A stretch of DNA of 64,000 bases from Thuidium tamariscinum (taxonomy: Eukaryota > Streptophyta > Bryopsida > Hypnales > Thuidiaceae): assembly GCA_947034885.2 (NCBI GenBank), contig OX344754.2, positions 14,340,501-14,404,500 of the forward strand, read 5' to 3'. The notes under the pieces were generated by a model that ran no database searches, was not told the origin of the DNA, and saw only the letters and a list, made by a program, of their open reading frames with translations. Of the stretch, positions 1 to 11,059 are shown piece by piece. The position numbers were made by a program, and so were the translations under genes. Each line of letters begins with the position of its first letter. Positions within the stretch are counted from its first letter, which is position 1.

Positions 1-356
1 TCCACAGTATTCTTGCATTTTTTCATTCAAATTTGGCAACTTTGAACATCCACATTGTACATAGAGATGGAGAATTTTGGCTGGAAAAAGACTGCATTTA
101 TTTCGAAATGGTGCAATCTAGTCTCACGGTGCAAAAAAGGAAGAGGAGGGGGGGCTGATCCCTTTTCAAAACTTTGCAGCTAACCTGTAACTGAATTAAG
201 CTGTGTTCATTAGCAGTCGATAAAGAGAACCCAACCGAGTTCACCTCAAAAACATTTCCAACTTATTGATCGATGGTGGCAGATCTAATTCCAGTGCGAG
301 TCAGAGCTCGACACCAGCCAGCAGCTTTGCAATTTCATGAGGGCGCAAAGTGCCCT
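1..356. other. 3' flank of the chitinase gene
   Basis: No second gene is seen here. On the minus strand this is the region downstream of the chitinase stop. A canonical AATAAA polyadenylation signal on the minus strand (TTTATT on the plus strand at 97-102) lies about 255 bases past the stop and is a plausible 3' end. Confidence 0.4.
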
Positions 357-1196
357 TCAGCACCGGAGGTCAGACCCGGGGTCGACCTGGAACGTCTGGC
401 AGAACTTCAAGTAAGCATTGACTCGATTCTCCACGCGTTGGTCGAATCCATGTCCGCACTCCATGCTATTGATAAACCGATTGGTACTCGCGAAACTGGA
501 CCGCAGAATGGCATCATGGCATCCACTCGTCGTCCAGAACCACAGCGCCGTCTTGAATGCCGTGTCTGCATTCTGCGCCACTTGATCGGGATCCGCAAGC
601 AGATTCAAGCCCAACGCATCCCCACACGCCCCGTAGTTGTAGTTATATGAGATTTGAAGGGGCCCACGGCCGTAGTAACTCTTGCCTGCCGCACAGGGGT
701 ACTGCGTACTATCCTGGCAGTAATTCGATGAAGGGTTGTTCTCGTTGATGTATTGCAACCCGCCGGTCTCTTGCTGCACGTTCCCGAAGAAGGCTGCGAT
801 CTCCCGTTTCTGGTCGTCGGTACTGCCGGAGGTTCCGAACGCCGAGTAAGCCGAAGTGGCGGCAGAGAACGCTTGGAATGTGTAGAAGTTGTTGCGGTTG
901 GGGAACCAGCTGTTGAAGTCGGACTCAGTGAAGAAGCTCGACCAGCCGGCGCCTCCAGGGGAAGATGGCGTGGTTGGGGTTGAGGTGCCGGTACAAGGGC
1001 CGTTCACACAACCCGTTCCGCAGTAGGTAGCATCCGTGCCGCAGTAGCCATACTGGCTACAGCAATAAGTAGTGTCGGGGCATGGCGAGGAGGCTGAACA
1101 CGTCCCTTGAGCTGCAACTCCTGCTGCTGCAAAAAGGGCTACAACAACAAGAAGCAGCAGCAGGAGACTCGCATGCACAGGGCGAGCCATTGCCAT
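357..1196 (-). CDS. Class IV chitinase (hevein domain + GH19), secreted
   Basis: A 279-residue endochitinase that would hydrolyse beta-1,4-GlcNAc polymers outside the cell, as in defence against fungi. Residues 1-29 are a signal peptide (leucine-rich core at 11-22, likely cut after Ala29). Residues 32-68 form a hevein/CBM18 chitin-binding module with all eight cysteines. A Thr/Pro/Ser/Gly linker (69-84) leads to a GH19 catalytic domain (85-279). In that domain FFGNVQQETGG carries the presumed catalytic acid Glu143, YINEN carries Glu152, and YYGRGPLQISYNYNYG (174-189) is the family signature. Length and loop deletions fit class IV rather than class I. The frame stays open upstream to 1541, but the start at 1196 puts the signal peptide at the N terminus and lies about 150 bases below a TATA box; a second ATG follows two codons later. 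The gene is intronless. Chitinase activity is inferred from the family. Confidence 0.93.
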   Translation of the reverse strand: MAMARPVHASLLLLLLVVVALFAAAGVAAQGTCSASSPCPDTTYCCSQYGYCGTDATYCGTGCVNGPCTGTSTPTTPSSPGGAGWSSFFTESDFNSWFPNRNNFYTFQAFSAATSAYSAFGTSGSTDDQKREIAAFFGNVQQETGGLQYINENNPSSNYCQDSTQYPCAAGKSYYGRGPLQISYNYNYGACGDALGLNLLADPDQVAQNADTAFKTALWFWTTSGCHDAILRSSFASTNRFINSMECGHGFDQRVENRVNAYLKFCQTFQVDPGSDLRC

Positions 1197-1343
1197 GCAC
1201 AGAGCAGGGAAACGGGGAACCCTAAACCCTAGACCTGGTGGTGCAATTGCAATTGAATGCGGGATTCTAACGCTGGAGTCTGTTAGGATTGGATCAGGTG
1301 GCAACTGTGGGCTAGCTGTGAAGAGAAGTGCGGGTGAAGGGGG

Positions 1344-1350
1344 TTTATAT
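1344..1350 (-). promoter_or_regulatory. Probable TATA box of the chitinase gene
   Basis: On the minus strand this reads ATATAAA within CCATATAAACCC, 148 bases upstream of the chosen ATG. It implies a leader of about 120 bases. It is the best TATA-like match in that flank and supports the start at 1196 over the longer open frame. Confidence 0.5.
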
Positions 1351-2522
1351 GGAGAGGAATACAGACAGTGCTGCTTGTCTGTAGCAGCAGTTAGTAGAGT
1401 GTCTTTCGTGGAAGTGGAGTGGAACCTGAAAGTCTCAGGCACACTGGTCATGGAAGTCGGACCTGATGGTGAGGTACATGGGTTGGTGATGTAAAATTTA
1501 ACTTGATGGCAGGTGACGGTAAATGGAAGCGAGGTTGACAAGTCTGCACACAGAATGGGATATTTTGGATGTACACTTATTGAATCTCATCAGTAAGTGC
1601 CAGGGCTACACTAGCTCACAGGCTTTGCAGAACGGAGTAGCGGTACGAAAGCAAAATCGATTGACTAATGGGACTGGTTGGCTAATTGAAGAGTCAAAAC
1701 ACTGGTCCCATACAAACCGTAATTGGCAAGGTTCTAGCTAGATTTTCAGTGCAATTGGTATGATTCTAGAGTTGGGAACCGGGATGCCCTCTTACTTTAT
1801 TTGACTGCGACTGCTTGGAAGACAATTGGATCAAAGGGTCCACGAAATTCTGAATGTGAGATAAGGGTGTTGGAATCAATGATAGAGAGACAAGTAAGAG
1901 ATACTCGAGAGGGTCATTGAACGGAGGGTATAGAAAAGAGGTCGGAGTGTAGCCTTCTTGCACGTTTTCCAGCCCAGTGTTTGGAAAAAACGGCGACTAG
2001 TTCAAAGTTAGCCGGAGGAATTGGGGAAAAAAACAGGTTGCACCAATCTGTTGGAACAAAATCGGTGAAAGAAACAATAAAATATTCTAATTAGAATATA
2101 AAATAGAGGCAATAACCGGACTTGCCTGGTACTCGGAAAACCGGTTCAACATGAGAATTGAAGGAAAAGAGGTGGTACAGAACTGAACAACTCTAAAAAT
2201 ATCGCGAACACAGTTCCAGCAGTGACTCTAATCCGCCAACCTCACGAGTCGGTTCACTCCGTCGGTTGCGCATTGTACGTAAGCAGTGCACGATCTCTGG
2301 CAGAGTGGGTTGCGCCTTGAAGCCAGGATTTCTGTGCTCCGGACAAGCCATGCTGGAGTTAAACCAAGTTGAACTAAACCTACTTATTTGACTCTGGCTT
2401 GAGTGGATTTGAAGAAAGAAGAATAACTTATTAATATCATGGAGTCCAAGAAGTATGCTTAAAAAAGACTGAGTGACGTAAACCTCAACCCTGCAATTGT
2501 CAACCTGACAAACTAACACGTT

Positions 2523-2572
2523 AATTGTTTATTCACTTAAAAGACCTGGCTCTTTTAAGTGAATAAACAATT
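2523..2572. repeat. Perfect 22-bp inverted repeat, 6-base loop
   Basis: The left arm (2523-2544) and right arm (2551-2572) are perfect reverse complements, separated by CCTGGC. The arms are AT-rich with no U-run design as in a bacterial terminator. It may be a very short foldback transposon remnant or a chance stable hairpin. Confidence 0.85.
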
Positions 2573-3319
2573 TGGGAAATAGTTGTTGGTTGCTTGAGTT
2601 TAATTACAGTAGGGTAACAGGTCCTTCTAGCCATGACTCTCACTTTCCTTCAGTGCAATGAAGAGCTCTGTTCAACTTCTGTGCAAGATTCTTGAAAGGG
2701 TTGCCAAAAAATAAGATAGAAAAACTATTGAATAATTGCCAAATGACTTGTTAGTTAATAAGTAAACTTCCAAATTAGCCCTTCCAATTTTCAATAAATT
2801 ATTCTACAAAAATACGCCGAAAAGGTGACCTCAGGCTACAGTACCTTGCTCACTATGTTTGACGACCTGGGAATTCTGGAAATCTACAGTAACTTAAGTT
2901 CCTTTTGCGGTATTCCGTGAGAAATCAGAATTGATCACAATTCACTACTAACAGTAGCATGCCTCATAACTAACATTGTACAGTGCGATGATTGATGCAT
3001 TCACTTGAGCGTCTATCTCCGTCTTAGCAACGTGTACTTTGAGCTTCCCCGGAGTCTGTTTTTTCAAACAGGTGGATGTTCTCGATCCAATTTTGACCAG
3101 ATGGGAAGTTGGACTGAAGTGGGGGAAACACGAGGAGCCAGCAGCACTGCAGCAGCAGCCGTGAACTGAGAACTGATCGAACTCTGCCAGAGGAAGAGAA
3201 TGGGGAATTTTGGTTCAGTTGTTGGGGCCTGTCGGATATGCTATCTTTCGAAGCCACGTGGTGGGTGCCGACAACAAGTGTTAAAATACTCTTGAATGAC
3301 CGGATAATTTCCTGACTTT

Positions 3320-3845
3320 TGACACTATACAAATATTTATTGTTACCTTACTAGAATGTACCACTTTTGAATTACATGTTGTAATTAAGACTTGTAAGCA
3401 GTTATCCATATGTATAAATGGAAAAATCTAAGGAAGTTTTCGTTGACTTTTGATGGCCTGTACATTAACTTTCTTGGAATAAGGCAACCTAATTGTAAAA
3501 GTAACCTAATTTCACTATTTAGGCATTGTAAAGATGAGGTCAACCAACTTCCGGAGATCACTCAAAGCATGGTTCTTTGCTTTGAGACTACTAGTATTCT
3601 TAGGTCTTCAACTACACTAAATAGTGAAATTAAGTTGCTCCATACTAATTTCTCAACATTTGATACCATGTAAATATTTATTGTTATTGTTCAAGAAAGT
3701 ACTATTCTTGAATTAAGTATTGTTGTAATTGAAACTTATAAACCTTCATGTGTACAAATGGAAATATTTATAAAAGTGTTTGTTGACTTTGATGGCTTGT
3801 AAAGTAACTTTCAAGATACAAGGCAACTTCATTGCACTATTTAGT
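3320..3845. repeat. Diverged direct repeat, two units of about 180 bp
   Basis: The unit starting near 3325 and the unit starting near 3665 share, in order, AAATATTTATTGTTA, TGTTGTAATT, TGTATAAATGG/TGTACAAATGG, GTTGACTTT(T)GATGGC and the AACTTTC...AAGGCAAC stretch. The units are offset by about 341 bases. Neither contains a convincing reading frame. Confidence 0.7.
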
Positions 3846-5689
3846 GTAGTTTTTGGAGACCACATTTGTTGATATGAAATGTTATTGTTGGGCATCCCAA
3901 AAAACACTACTATTTGCTACTATGAGTAGATACTATCAATTATTAAATTGGTCAAATTTTCATATTTTCTTGTTGACAAATGAAAGGAGGTTCCTATACA
4001 TTAAAGAACATGACATTTGGATACCATATGCATTAGTTATGAAGGGTCAAAGTTTAGGTGTGGTAGAGATTCTAAAATCATAGATAGGTGTTGACTTTGG
4101 AGGTATACATAGAGTGAGGATGATGGTTTTGAGTCAATGGCACATTATACGAGTTTGGGGTGGTCAGGTTTGGGGTGCTGTGCCCACCTTATATGAGTGT
4201 AGAAAATAAGTTTTTGAAAATTGGCAAGCTTATTTCGTTTTAGATGCTTTCAAGTTTTCTGGATTGCCAATCTCGTCTTCTATTTTGATGATACTGTTGA
4301 AGTGGGCTCTCCAACAAACAAACGGAGACTCAAGATCGTTAACAGACATTGTGCCAAGTCTGCTTAATCAATCACAATTGTTCATTTCTGCACTTCTTGG
4401 CTGTACCTAATTAAGGGTTTGGAAAGAGTAAAGAAAGAGCTGAAGTCTGATAGTCTATGATTTCCCTCTTCTTATTACCCAACGAGGCAGTGACTTCGTT
4501 GCCTCGGACACCAACTTCGCACTGTGGATTCTAAATTAATTCTGGTTTGTCAAGAGCCTAGAGCTCTTAGGTCGTCAACATGGCCAATTGGCCCGGTTCC
4601 TTCCTTTGCACGATTTCTTGAAAGGAAGGCTGAAAGTGACAACTTGAACAACAGCAACATCAGAGAAATTATATCATGAGCAATGTCCCTTAATTTCCCT
4701 ACTGAACAATGTCCCCACATTTTCATACCCACTGCACCCACTGGTGCGTTTGGTACACAAAAATGTCTCCGAGATACTCATATACACACTAAGTGGCAAT
4801 TTGAACTAAGCATGTGGTTCACAATCCTACAAGATGAACCTCTAGAGACGTGGAAAGATTTGACTTTCACACCTCGGGTTTGTTGCATGCCAAGATCCAA
4901 AAACGACGTCAAGATCCAAAAGGTATAGATACTCAGTAGCTGATCAAAGACACACTCAATAAATTCAACCACGAGAAAAGGGTTTTCTAGAGACACGACG
5001 ACGACAAGATCCAGTTCAGGTATGCCAAGAAAGAACATTTAGTTGATCAAAGGGCTCACATTCAGCAGAAAGGGTTGTGGGCAAAAAATTCTTCTGATCA
5101 GTCAATGAGAAAGTCACAGAGTTGCCTTCCAACTCGGGCTTGGCATTATAAGGTTCTCGTAAGGCTCACATCCTCAAATATTCTTCATTCACTAAGAAAA
5201 GGAGTCGTGAAACGTGACTTCTTTGACCTCCACCTCTACTTCACAAAGCGTAGACACCCACTACTATATAGATACCCAACATAATCTCCTTGGAAGTGTC
5301 CAACGACTGACACTTCCGAATATCTCGTCATCTGATCCTTTATGGGCCTTCAAACTCTTCAAAAAGTTGCTTGTGAACCCCACATGAATCAGCTGCACGC
5401 AATCCAGAACCATATATCGTTCTGTTAAAATAGTGTGCAGGAATAAACGAAAATGACTGAACATACATTCCACCTCCTGCCGAATACCATCAGTTCCTAC
5501 TGAGAACAAGACATCATAAACACAACTAAAACACCTCAGTAACCTAAAAATCTAAAATCTAAAAATGACAGAACTGTACCTTTCAACTGCTCCGAGCCCA
5601 AACAGATCATCTGCACTTCTGCAACATGAGGAAAAAAAGCTCACGAGGAAAAATAAACTTCAAGATCAAGTTGAGGCACACGATGCTGT

Positions 5690-5842
5690 ACTGTAGAGTG
5701 GTCGAGAGACTGAGATAAATCATTCACTTCCTCCAGAAGACAATCATGATCTGAATCCTCTAATCAGAAAAGACACTTCCTTGAAATCTTATCGGACTAC
5801 CACCACAGTATCTTCGTTCTCGGCAATTGTGGAACAACTTCA
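5690..5842 (-). pseudogene. Decayed extra copy of the NFKBIL1-like C-terminal coding segment
   Basis: Directly after the stop codon of the gene at 5843, the minus strand translates as a degraded repeat of its last 50 or so codons. The parent ILRWHPDKFLQ is matched by ILWW*SDKIS, and VNELSQAL by VNDLSQSL. Two in-frame stops are present. The same relic, with the same stop replacing the His codon, lies behind the second gene copy, so it predates the segmental duplication. Confidence 0.75.
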
Positions 5843-7174
5843 TCAAACGCTGCTGTAAAGTTGATGGAGAGCCTGAGACAATTCATTCACTCGCTCCCGA
5901 ACTCGTTCCAGATCAGAACCCCGTAATCTGGAACGATACTTCTGTAAAAACTTATCCGGGTGCCACCTCAGTATCTCCTTTCTCAGCAACTGTTTGTGCT
6001 CTGAAGGAGGAGCATTGTGCAAGACAATTCTCGATAACTCGGCCTCCTTGCCCTTCTCCATCGGAAAGGGTATATCAGAATAGCCAAGAAATTGATTACC
6101 AGATTCGGAAAATTTCTTCCAGGAAATCTCATAACGCTTGTATCGGTCCACGCTCTTCTTCTGCAAAACGCGCTCCCTCCATGCTTTGTCCTTGGCAATC
6201 TCCTCCTCAAGGATCCGCTTGGCCTCTCGATTTCGCTCCTCCTGCTCCCGTTTCCGTTTGTCATTCAACTCTTTGAACAGTCCCCCTTCTAGCGGGTCTT
6301 TCGGTTTCCTCTTCTTGCTGGATCCCAGAAATACATCGTCATCAACTTCATCGTTGTACAGAAACTCCGACCAATCTTCTCTATGCCAGTCCTTTTTAGG
6401 TTGCGGCTCGCCCCAACTATGACCCCACCAGCTTTCATCGTCACTCAACTCGTCAGCTAAACGAGTGCCCCAGTCTTGAGGCTCCATGTACGTCCTTTTA
6501 GGCTTCTTGAAGCTCTCTTCCTTCTCCTTCCGCAGTCTCTCGAGTCGAGCCTCGACTGCAATCAACGGAGTGACCCCCTCGAAATTCGCGGCATGCATGT
6601 CTCCGCCTGCCTCCCTCAACATAGCAATGATGTCCGTAAAACCATATCGTGCTGCAATGTGCAATGGACTGTTCCCCTTCGCGTCTTGAGCTGCGATATC
6701 TGCACCTTCTGAGATCAAAAACTCCACCATCTCCGGTGAGCCAGCGTAGCAAGCATGGTGCAAAGGGGTTAAACCCTCCGCATCCATGCAGTTAATGTCA
6801 ATATTACTCAACGCTTCCCTCAGAGCATCACTTTGCCTCGACTTCCGACTGCTATACGAGTACTTCCTGCGCTTCTTCGTCAAATCGTCCTCGGATTCGT
6901 ACGAGTAACTAAAATGGCCGCTCGTCGAAGGCTCATCGAGCTCGGAGTCGTACTCTGGATCGGAATCCGATGAACCACGCTGCCGTTTCCTCTTGTCACG
7001 ACGCCGCTCATCATCCGTCGACCGCTTCTGACTCCTCTGTTTCCTCCTCTTCTTCACAAAATACTTGCCGTTCTTCTCTAGAACATCCAGAACGCGTGCG
7101 AGGTGTCCCGTTGCTGCCGCCTGGAGCAGCTTCCTCTCCACCTTAATAGGATCGTACCGAGAGCTCCTCATCAC
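5843..7174 (-). CDS. NFKBIL1-like ankyrin-repeat protein, full-length copy
   Basis: A 443-residue intronless protein of the NF-kappa-B inhibitor-like 1 family, nuclear proteins linked in animals to splicing and immune signalling; the plant role is not well defined. Residues 10-40 give an amphipathic N terminus (KLLQAAATGHLARVLDVL). Residues 41-120 are Lys/Arg- and Ser/Asp-rich with clusters such as RRRDKRKRQR, a likely nuclear localisation and phosphorylation segment. Residues 131-215 carry two to three ankyrin repeats (GLTPLHHACYAGSPEMVEFL, GNSPLHIAARYGFTDIIAML, GVTPLIA). Residues 203-350 are charged and coiled-coil-like. The C terminus (398-443) has the RWHPDKFLQ J-domain-like motif and the VNELSQALHQLY ending typical of the family. 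The minus-strand ATG at 7174 is conserved in position with the second copy. Family assignment is firm; function is by homology only. Confidence 0.9.
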   Translation of the reverse strand: MMRSSRYDPIKVERKLLQAAATGHLARVLDVLEKNGKYFVKKRRKQRSQKRSTDDERRRDKRKRQRGSSDSDPEYDSELDEPSTSGHFSYSYESEDDLTKKRRKYSYSSRKSRQSDALREALSNIDINCMDAEGLTPLHHACYAGSPEMVEFLISEGADIAAQDAKGNSPLHIAARYGFTDIIAMLREAGGDMHAANFEGVTPLIAVEARLERLRKEKEESFKKPKRTYMEPQDWGTRLADELSDDESWWGHSWGEPQPKKDWHREDWSEFLYNDEVDDDVFLGSSKKRKPKDPLEGGLFKELNDKRKREQEERNREAKRILEEEIAKDKAWRERVLQKKSVDRYKRYEISWKKFSESGNQFLGYSDIPFPMEKGKEAELSRIVLHNAPPSEHKQLLRKEILRWHPDKFLQKYRSRLRGSDLERVRERVNELSQALHQLYSSV

Positions 7175-7207
7175 TACACAATTCTAGATCCCCACAAAAT
7201 CTTTGCC

Positions 7208-7610
7208 CTAAACCTAATGCTCCAGAAATCGATCAATCTCCAACCTTTCTTACAATTTTTCTTTTGACGACATTGATTTAGGAACTTGCAACTCTATAAT
7301 TCCGTGCTCACACCAATCCTCACAGAAAATTCTCGCATCGACCCTCGCAACAGCACTTGCAAATACTCTGCATCTAACCCTAATGCTCCGGAAGTGGATG
7401 AATTTCTTTCTCTTGCATACCTCTCTTCCAATTTTTCAATTTCTCGGCAATAATTTCGAAATCGAAAATCTACGAATTCTGTGCTTATACCAATCTTCAC
7501 AGTAATTTCTTGGACAAGCCCTCAGAAAAACACTCGCACAAACCCTAGGCCATTTAGCCCTAATGCTCCAGAAATCGATCAATCTCTCATTTATTTCTTG
7601 TAGCGAAATC
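7208..7610. repeat. Tandem repeat of about 175 bp in the 5' flank of NFKBIL1-like copy A
   Basis: Three successive units begin with CTAATGCTCC(A/G)GAA at 7216, 7379 and 7560. They share downstream stretches such as CACCAATC(C/T)TCACAG, found in units one and two (plus strand). The second gene copy has a single equivalent (AAGCTCCAGAAATCGATCGATC near 35213), so copy A gained about two units, about 350 bases, between the ATG and the shared promoter DNA. They would lie in the leader or a leader intron. Confidence 0.75.
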
Positions 7611-8316
7611 GTGCAAGGGATCTCAAATTTCCAAATTGTGAGACGCAGTAGGCAGCACGTCAGCAGAACTCCGTGATGCGATCGTCCATGTGTCTCATGA
7701 AAGCTCCAGAAATCGCTTACAAGACTGAGCTTTCAAGCTTCCTCCTTTCTGCGAAGAGTCTTGGAGCTTTGTACTGTGCCTTTTGCGTTTTCGGTCCGTT
7801 GGATGTACCTTTTACTTTTCCCGCTCTGAAACTTCATCCATGCACTCCTGCTAGTCCCTTTGATATAAGGGCACATTATTAATGTCACTAATTTATTAAA
7901 TTTGGTGGTTACTAGTAAAATGCAGTAATATTGTGGCACGCATTAATTTAGAATAGTGTAACTCTAAAATTTGACTAAAATTCATATATCTTATCTTTAA
8001 CTCATATAGGGGACAAAAAGGTTGTGATAGATGATTTTTAGGTATTAGTATAGAAACAAAGAATGCATTTATTCAACCATGATTGAAATTGTTTTTATTA
8101 TTTGCTTATTAATGAGGCTTTAACTTTCTACAACTAAAAATCAACAACAAAACTCATTTTAAACCTATCATGTAAGGTTTGGAAGTTTATCTTTCTACAA
8201 ATTATGAAATAAGATGTGGAGTGTCAACTAGAGTTTGAAATTATGAAAAATTATAAGAAATGAAAATTCAAACAAGTACAATTGACCAAAATTTATAACC
8301 TATCTTTTCATTGGAT

Positions 8317-8339
8317 TAGTGAGGCATGATGCCTCACTA
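8317..8339. repeat. Perfect short palindrome
   Basis: TAGTGAGGCAT, one spacer base, then ATGCCTCACTA. Related half-sites (AGTGAGGTATCCACC near 38391, CCTCACTATCCACCC near 47072) suggest it is the end of a short transposon family. Confidence 0.8.
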
Positions 8340-8499
8340 CCCACCTCAAAAGAAATTATTAACTCACCTCCCTCCACCCCCGTCCCAAACAAACAAACAA
8401 AAATTTAATTTTAAAATTTTAAAATTTAAAATTTGCATCCCTCCACTTCTTATAATTCTCAAAAGCCAATGTGATTGACAATCCATATGGGATTTTACC

Positions 8500-8571
8500 C
8501 GTATCCTTATTCAATATTGTATATGTATTCAACATTGTATACGTATTCCATATTATATATGTATTCTATAT

Positions 8572-8604
<33 letters not shown>

Positions 8605-8690
8605 TCAATATTGTATATGTATTCAATACTATATATGTATCTATATCTAATATTTTAGTATTATATACATATTCAGTATTTGTATCCATA
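8500..8690. repeat. Microsatellite: (CT)n, (AT)n and TTCAATATTGTATATGTA-type repeats
   Basis: A (CT) tract (about 8572-8590) runs into an (AT) tract (8591-8603), flanked on both sides by imperfect copies of an 18-base ATTC(A)AATATTGTATATGT motif. Open frames here on either strand (Tyr/Ile/Ser-rich) are products of the repeat. Confidence 0.9.
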
Positions 8691-8699
8691 TCCGTACTT

Positions 8700-10512
8700 G
8701 GATGGCTGAGATTAAATCTCACAAGATCAATAGCTTGTGATTTTTTGAGAAATTGACAGTGATTTCCAAGGTCACCATTTTTTTTAAACTATCAATGGCC
8801 TATAAATTTTTGGAGAGGGGGAAGGGGGGAATGTAAATGAGGGTGGATCACATCTTTTCAGAGGATAGTCAATACTTAGGGGGTAGGTTGTACTTAGAGT
8901 GGATAGTCACTACAAGGGGTTTTTCAAATAAATATATTAATTATTTAATATTATACACATGTCAGTTTTTGGTAGGCTATCAAAGTTTTCAAAAACGGCT
9001 ACCCCCGTCCTACTACAGTGAACCTCCTTCTACCACTGCACTACTCTACCTACAACATGAAACTGACGGAGCTATCTTCTATAGACTACCTATAAACTGT
9101 ACACATATAGTCACCATAGACAGTGAGGAACCATGTCAAAAACAATGAAAACCATACATGATTTATAGAAAGGGTATAAAACCCTAATTTCTTCAACAAC
9201 TTTGTCTTCAATCTCATGTCTCATTCTCCTTAGTTGTCCCTTCACGCTCCTATATTGTCTACAAATGACAAAGAAAGCATTATAAATACAAAAACAAGTG
9301 AATAAAAAAGCATTAACAACAAAAATAACGAAGACAATCAAATAATAATAATAATACAACCATCATAAAATGTCAACATTCAAAATTTCAAACATACTCT
9401 AATATTAAAGTCCTTATTCAAAATTCACAAGAACTTCATTCTACCACAATTCAATTGAAAGAATCAATATGCTTACAAATCGAGATACAAATTGCCAAAC
9501 CCTAAATCTTCTAATTTACCTCCAAATACTACACACAGTGATGCAAATTGCTTAACATGACATTGTAGTGCAAAATCTTTTTCTACATGCATCAAGTTGG
9601 TTTTCTAATTTCGAAAATGATATCAAAATTACTGAATTTCAAGCAAATACAAAACAATAGGTAGTTGGCTCTTCCAAAAGAATATAATAGCTAACAACTT
9701 AGTGAAACACTTAAGGTCCTATGTTTCATCGTTGGCCTACTTTTTGTATTTTGGTTTGCTTCGTCTCCTTCTATAAAGAGCTTAGTGTTGTTGGCTTATT
9801 GCACAATAATAAAAAATAAAAAATCATAGGTCTTAGCATGTTGCATAAAAATAGCTTTCAAAAATTAAAAACTTCATATAGTACTTGCAAATATTGCTTG
9901 TTCAGAGGATCATTGCCATGACATTTGAACTCCCTTTAATGATTACAAAGAATAACATATTCATCACTCAAATGTACTCCACATTAAGTAGCAAGAACAA
10001 CAATAATTAAAGCAAGAGCAATGATCATGTACTAATAGGGAAGAAAGATGTTAAAAAAGATTTGAATGATTAAGTAATGTTAAGGAAAGAATGTGCATCC
10101 TTTGAACATTAAATCGTATATTTGTAAAACCTTTGATTAGTATCCTCCCACCAAAATCTTTTCATTGGTAAGAGGGCCCCATACACCGTGGATGGTAACC
10201 ATCAACGGACACCAAAATCTTTTCATACTTTGCGAGGAGGGGGGGAGAAAAGACACAATTTGTAAACACCATAGATAGTCAATTACATACTCAATACAAA
10301 TCCATCTCTAAGTGCCCAATTGTTCAAGAGAATTTACTTATGTATTCTAGAAGAATTGAAGAAAATATATTAAAAAACTTTTAGTAACAAAATAAATTGT
10401 ATCAATTGAAAAAAAATCATATTTAACAATAATAGTTTTTCCATTGTCTAATGCATTTTTGTATCTGGTCTTAATCCCTAAGTACCAAATTGACCATCTA
10501 CTAGTATTTCTA
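8700..10512. other. Intergenic, no recognisable gene
   Basis: AT-rich DNA with frames under 105 codons and no family resemblance. A poly-purine and ATAATAATA tract lies near 9340-9360. I see nothing else to annotate. Confidence 0.5.
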
Positions 10513-11059
10513 GGGCCTCTTTACACTATGGCCGTCCAAGTCGAGAGGCCTTGGGATTGAGAGTCCAAACTTCATCAAGAGTCTAAAGAAAAAGGCTAAT
10601 AAAAAATAATAAAAAATAGGATTTGAAGCCTTTGGCCAACTGTAGTGTGAAGCCTCCAAAGGTCAAGTCCAAAGTCCAAACCCTTGGCAATGAACTCCTA
10701 TGGCCTTTCAACTTAGATGGCTATAGTGTGAAGCCTCCAAAGGCCATCCACCTTTTTGTCTTCTTCAAAACACTTCTTCAAATCTAACGGCTGAAATCTT
10801 GTCGGTATTTTTTTTTTAAATTTTTGGGTTTTGAAATTTGATGAACTCTCAACTAGAGTTTGGGTCTTGACATTTGGTCGACCTAAACTCTAAACAAAAG
10901 TCCGTCAAATTTTGTGCCATGTAGGCAACCATGTAAGTGATGGACTTTGGATTTTGGCGCGTAGTATGAAGGGTCGAGAGACTGAACTCAAGGTTTCTTG
11001 GCCTCCTATTGGTGGAAACCTATGGCCTCTCGACCTTTGGCCATAGTGTGAAGAGGCCC
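10513..11059. mobile_element. MITE, hAT-like, with about 37-bp terminal inverted repeats
   Basis: The left end reads GGGCCTCTTTACACTATGGC, and after a few mismatches AGTCGAGAGGCC. The right end is its reverse complement (GGTCGAGAGGCC and GCCATAGTGTGAAGAGGCCC inverted). The interior (547 bp) repeats the GTAGTGTGAAGCCTCCAAAGG motif several times and has no coding capacity. The flanks TATTTCTA and TTAATCTA only partly match, so the 8-bp target duplication expected of hAT is eroded or absent. Confidence 0.75.

Larger units (their letters stand above)
1542..5454. other. Intergenic, no recognisable gene
   Basis: AT-rich DNA between the chitinase and the NFKBIL1-like gene. Open frames are short (under 110 codons) and resemble no family I know. 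A minus-strand frame at 5264-5509 follows an acceptor-like sequence and might be an exon relic, but I cannot name it. A perfect hairpin (2523-2572) and a diverged direct repeat (3320-3845) are listed separately. Confidence 0.5.
5455..8360. repeat. Segmental duplication, copy A (matches 33690-38430)
   Basis: The block holds the NFKBIL1-like gene, its 3' flank and roughly 1.2 kb of upstream DNA. Matching stretches in copy B appear in the same order and orientation: the CACCTCCTGCCGAATACCATC stretch (5469 and 33705), the coding region, the promoter stretch with TTTGTACTGTGCCTTTTGCG (7767 and 35413), and the AT-rich flank with CATTATTAATGTCACTAAT (7873 and about 36221). Copy B is longer only because of inserted elements. 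The outer limits are approximate. Confidence 0.85.

Noticed and set aside
1197-1541. N-terminal extension of the chitinase frame (start at 1541)
   Set aside because: It would bury the signal peptide at residue 116, contains the TATA box, and has no protein-like pattern.
5827-6692. Plus-strand frames of 60-150 codons opposite the NFKBIL1-like gene
   Set aside because: Antisense shadows; the same frames reappear opposite the second copy only because the coding strand is conserved.
8500-8690. Possible CRISPR-like array
   Set aside because: The repeats are imperfect, AT-rich and lack regular unique spacers; this is eukaryotic microsatellite DNA.
8475-8756. Tyr/Ser/Ile-rich frames on both strands
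   Set aside because: Translations of the CT/AT microsatellite.
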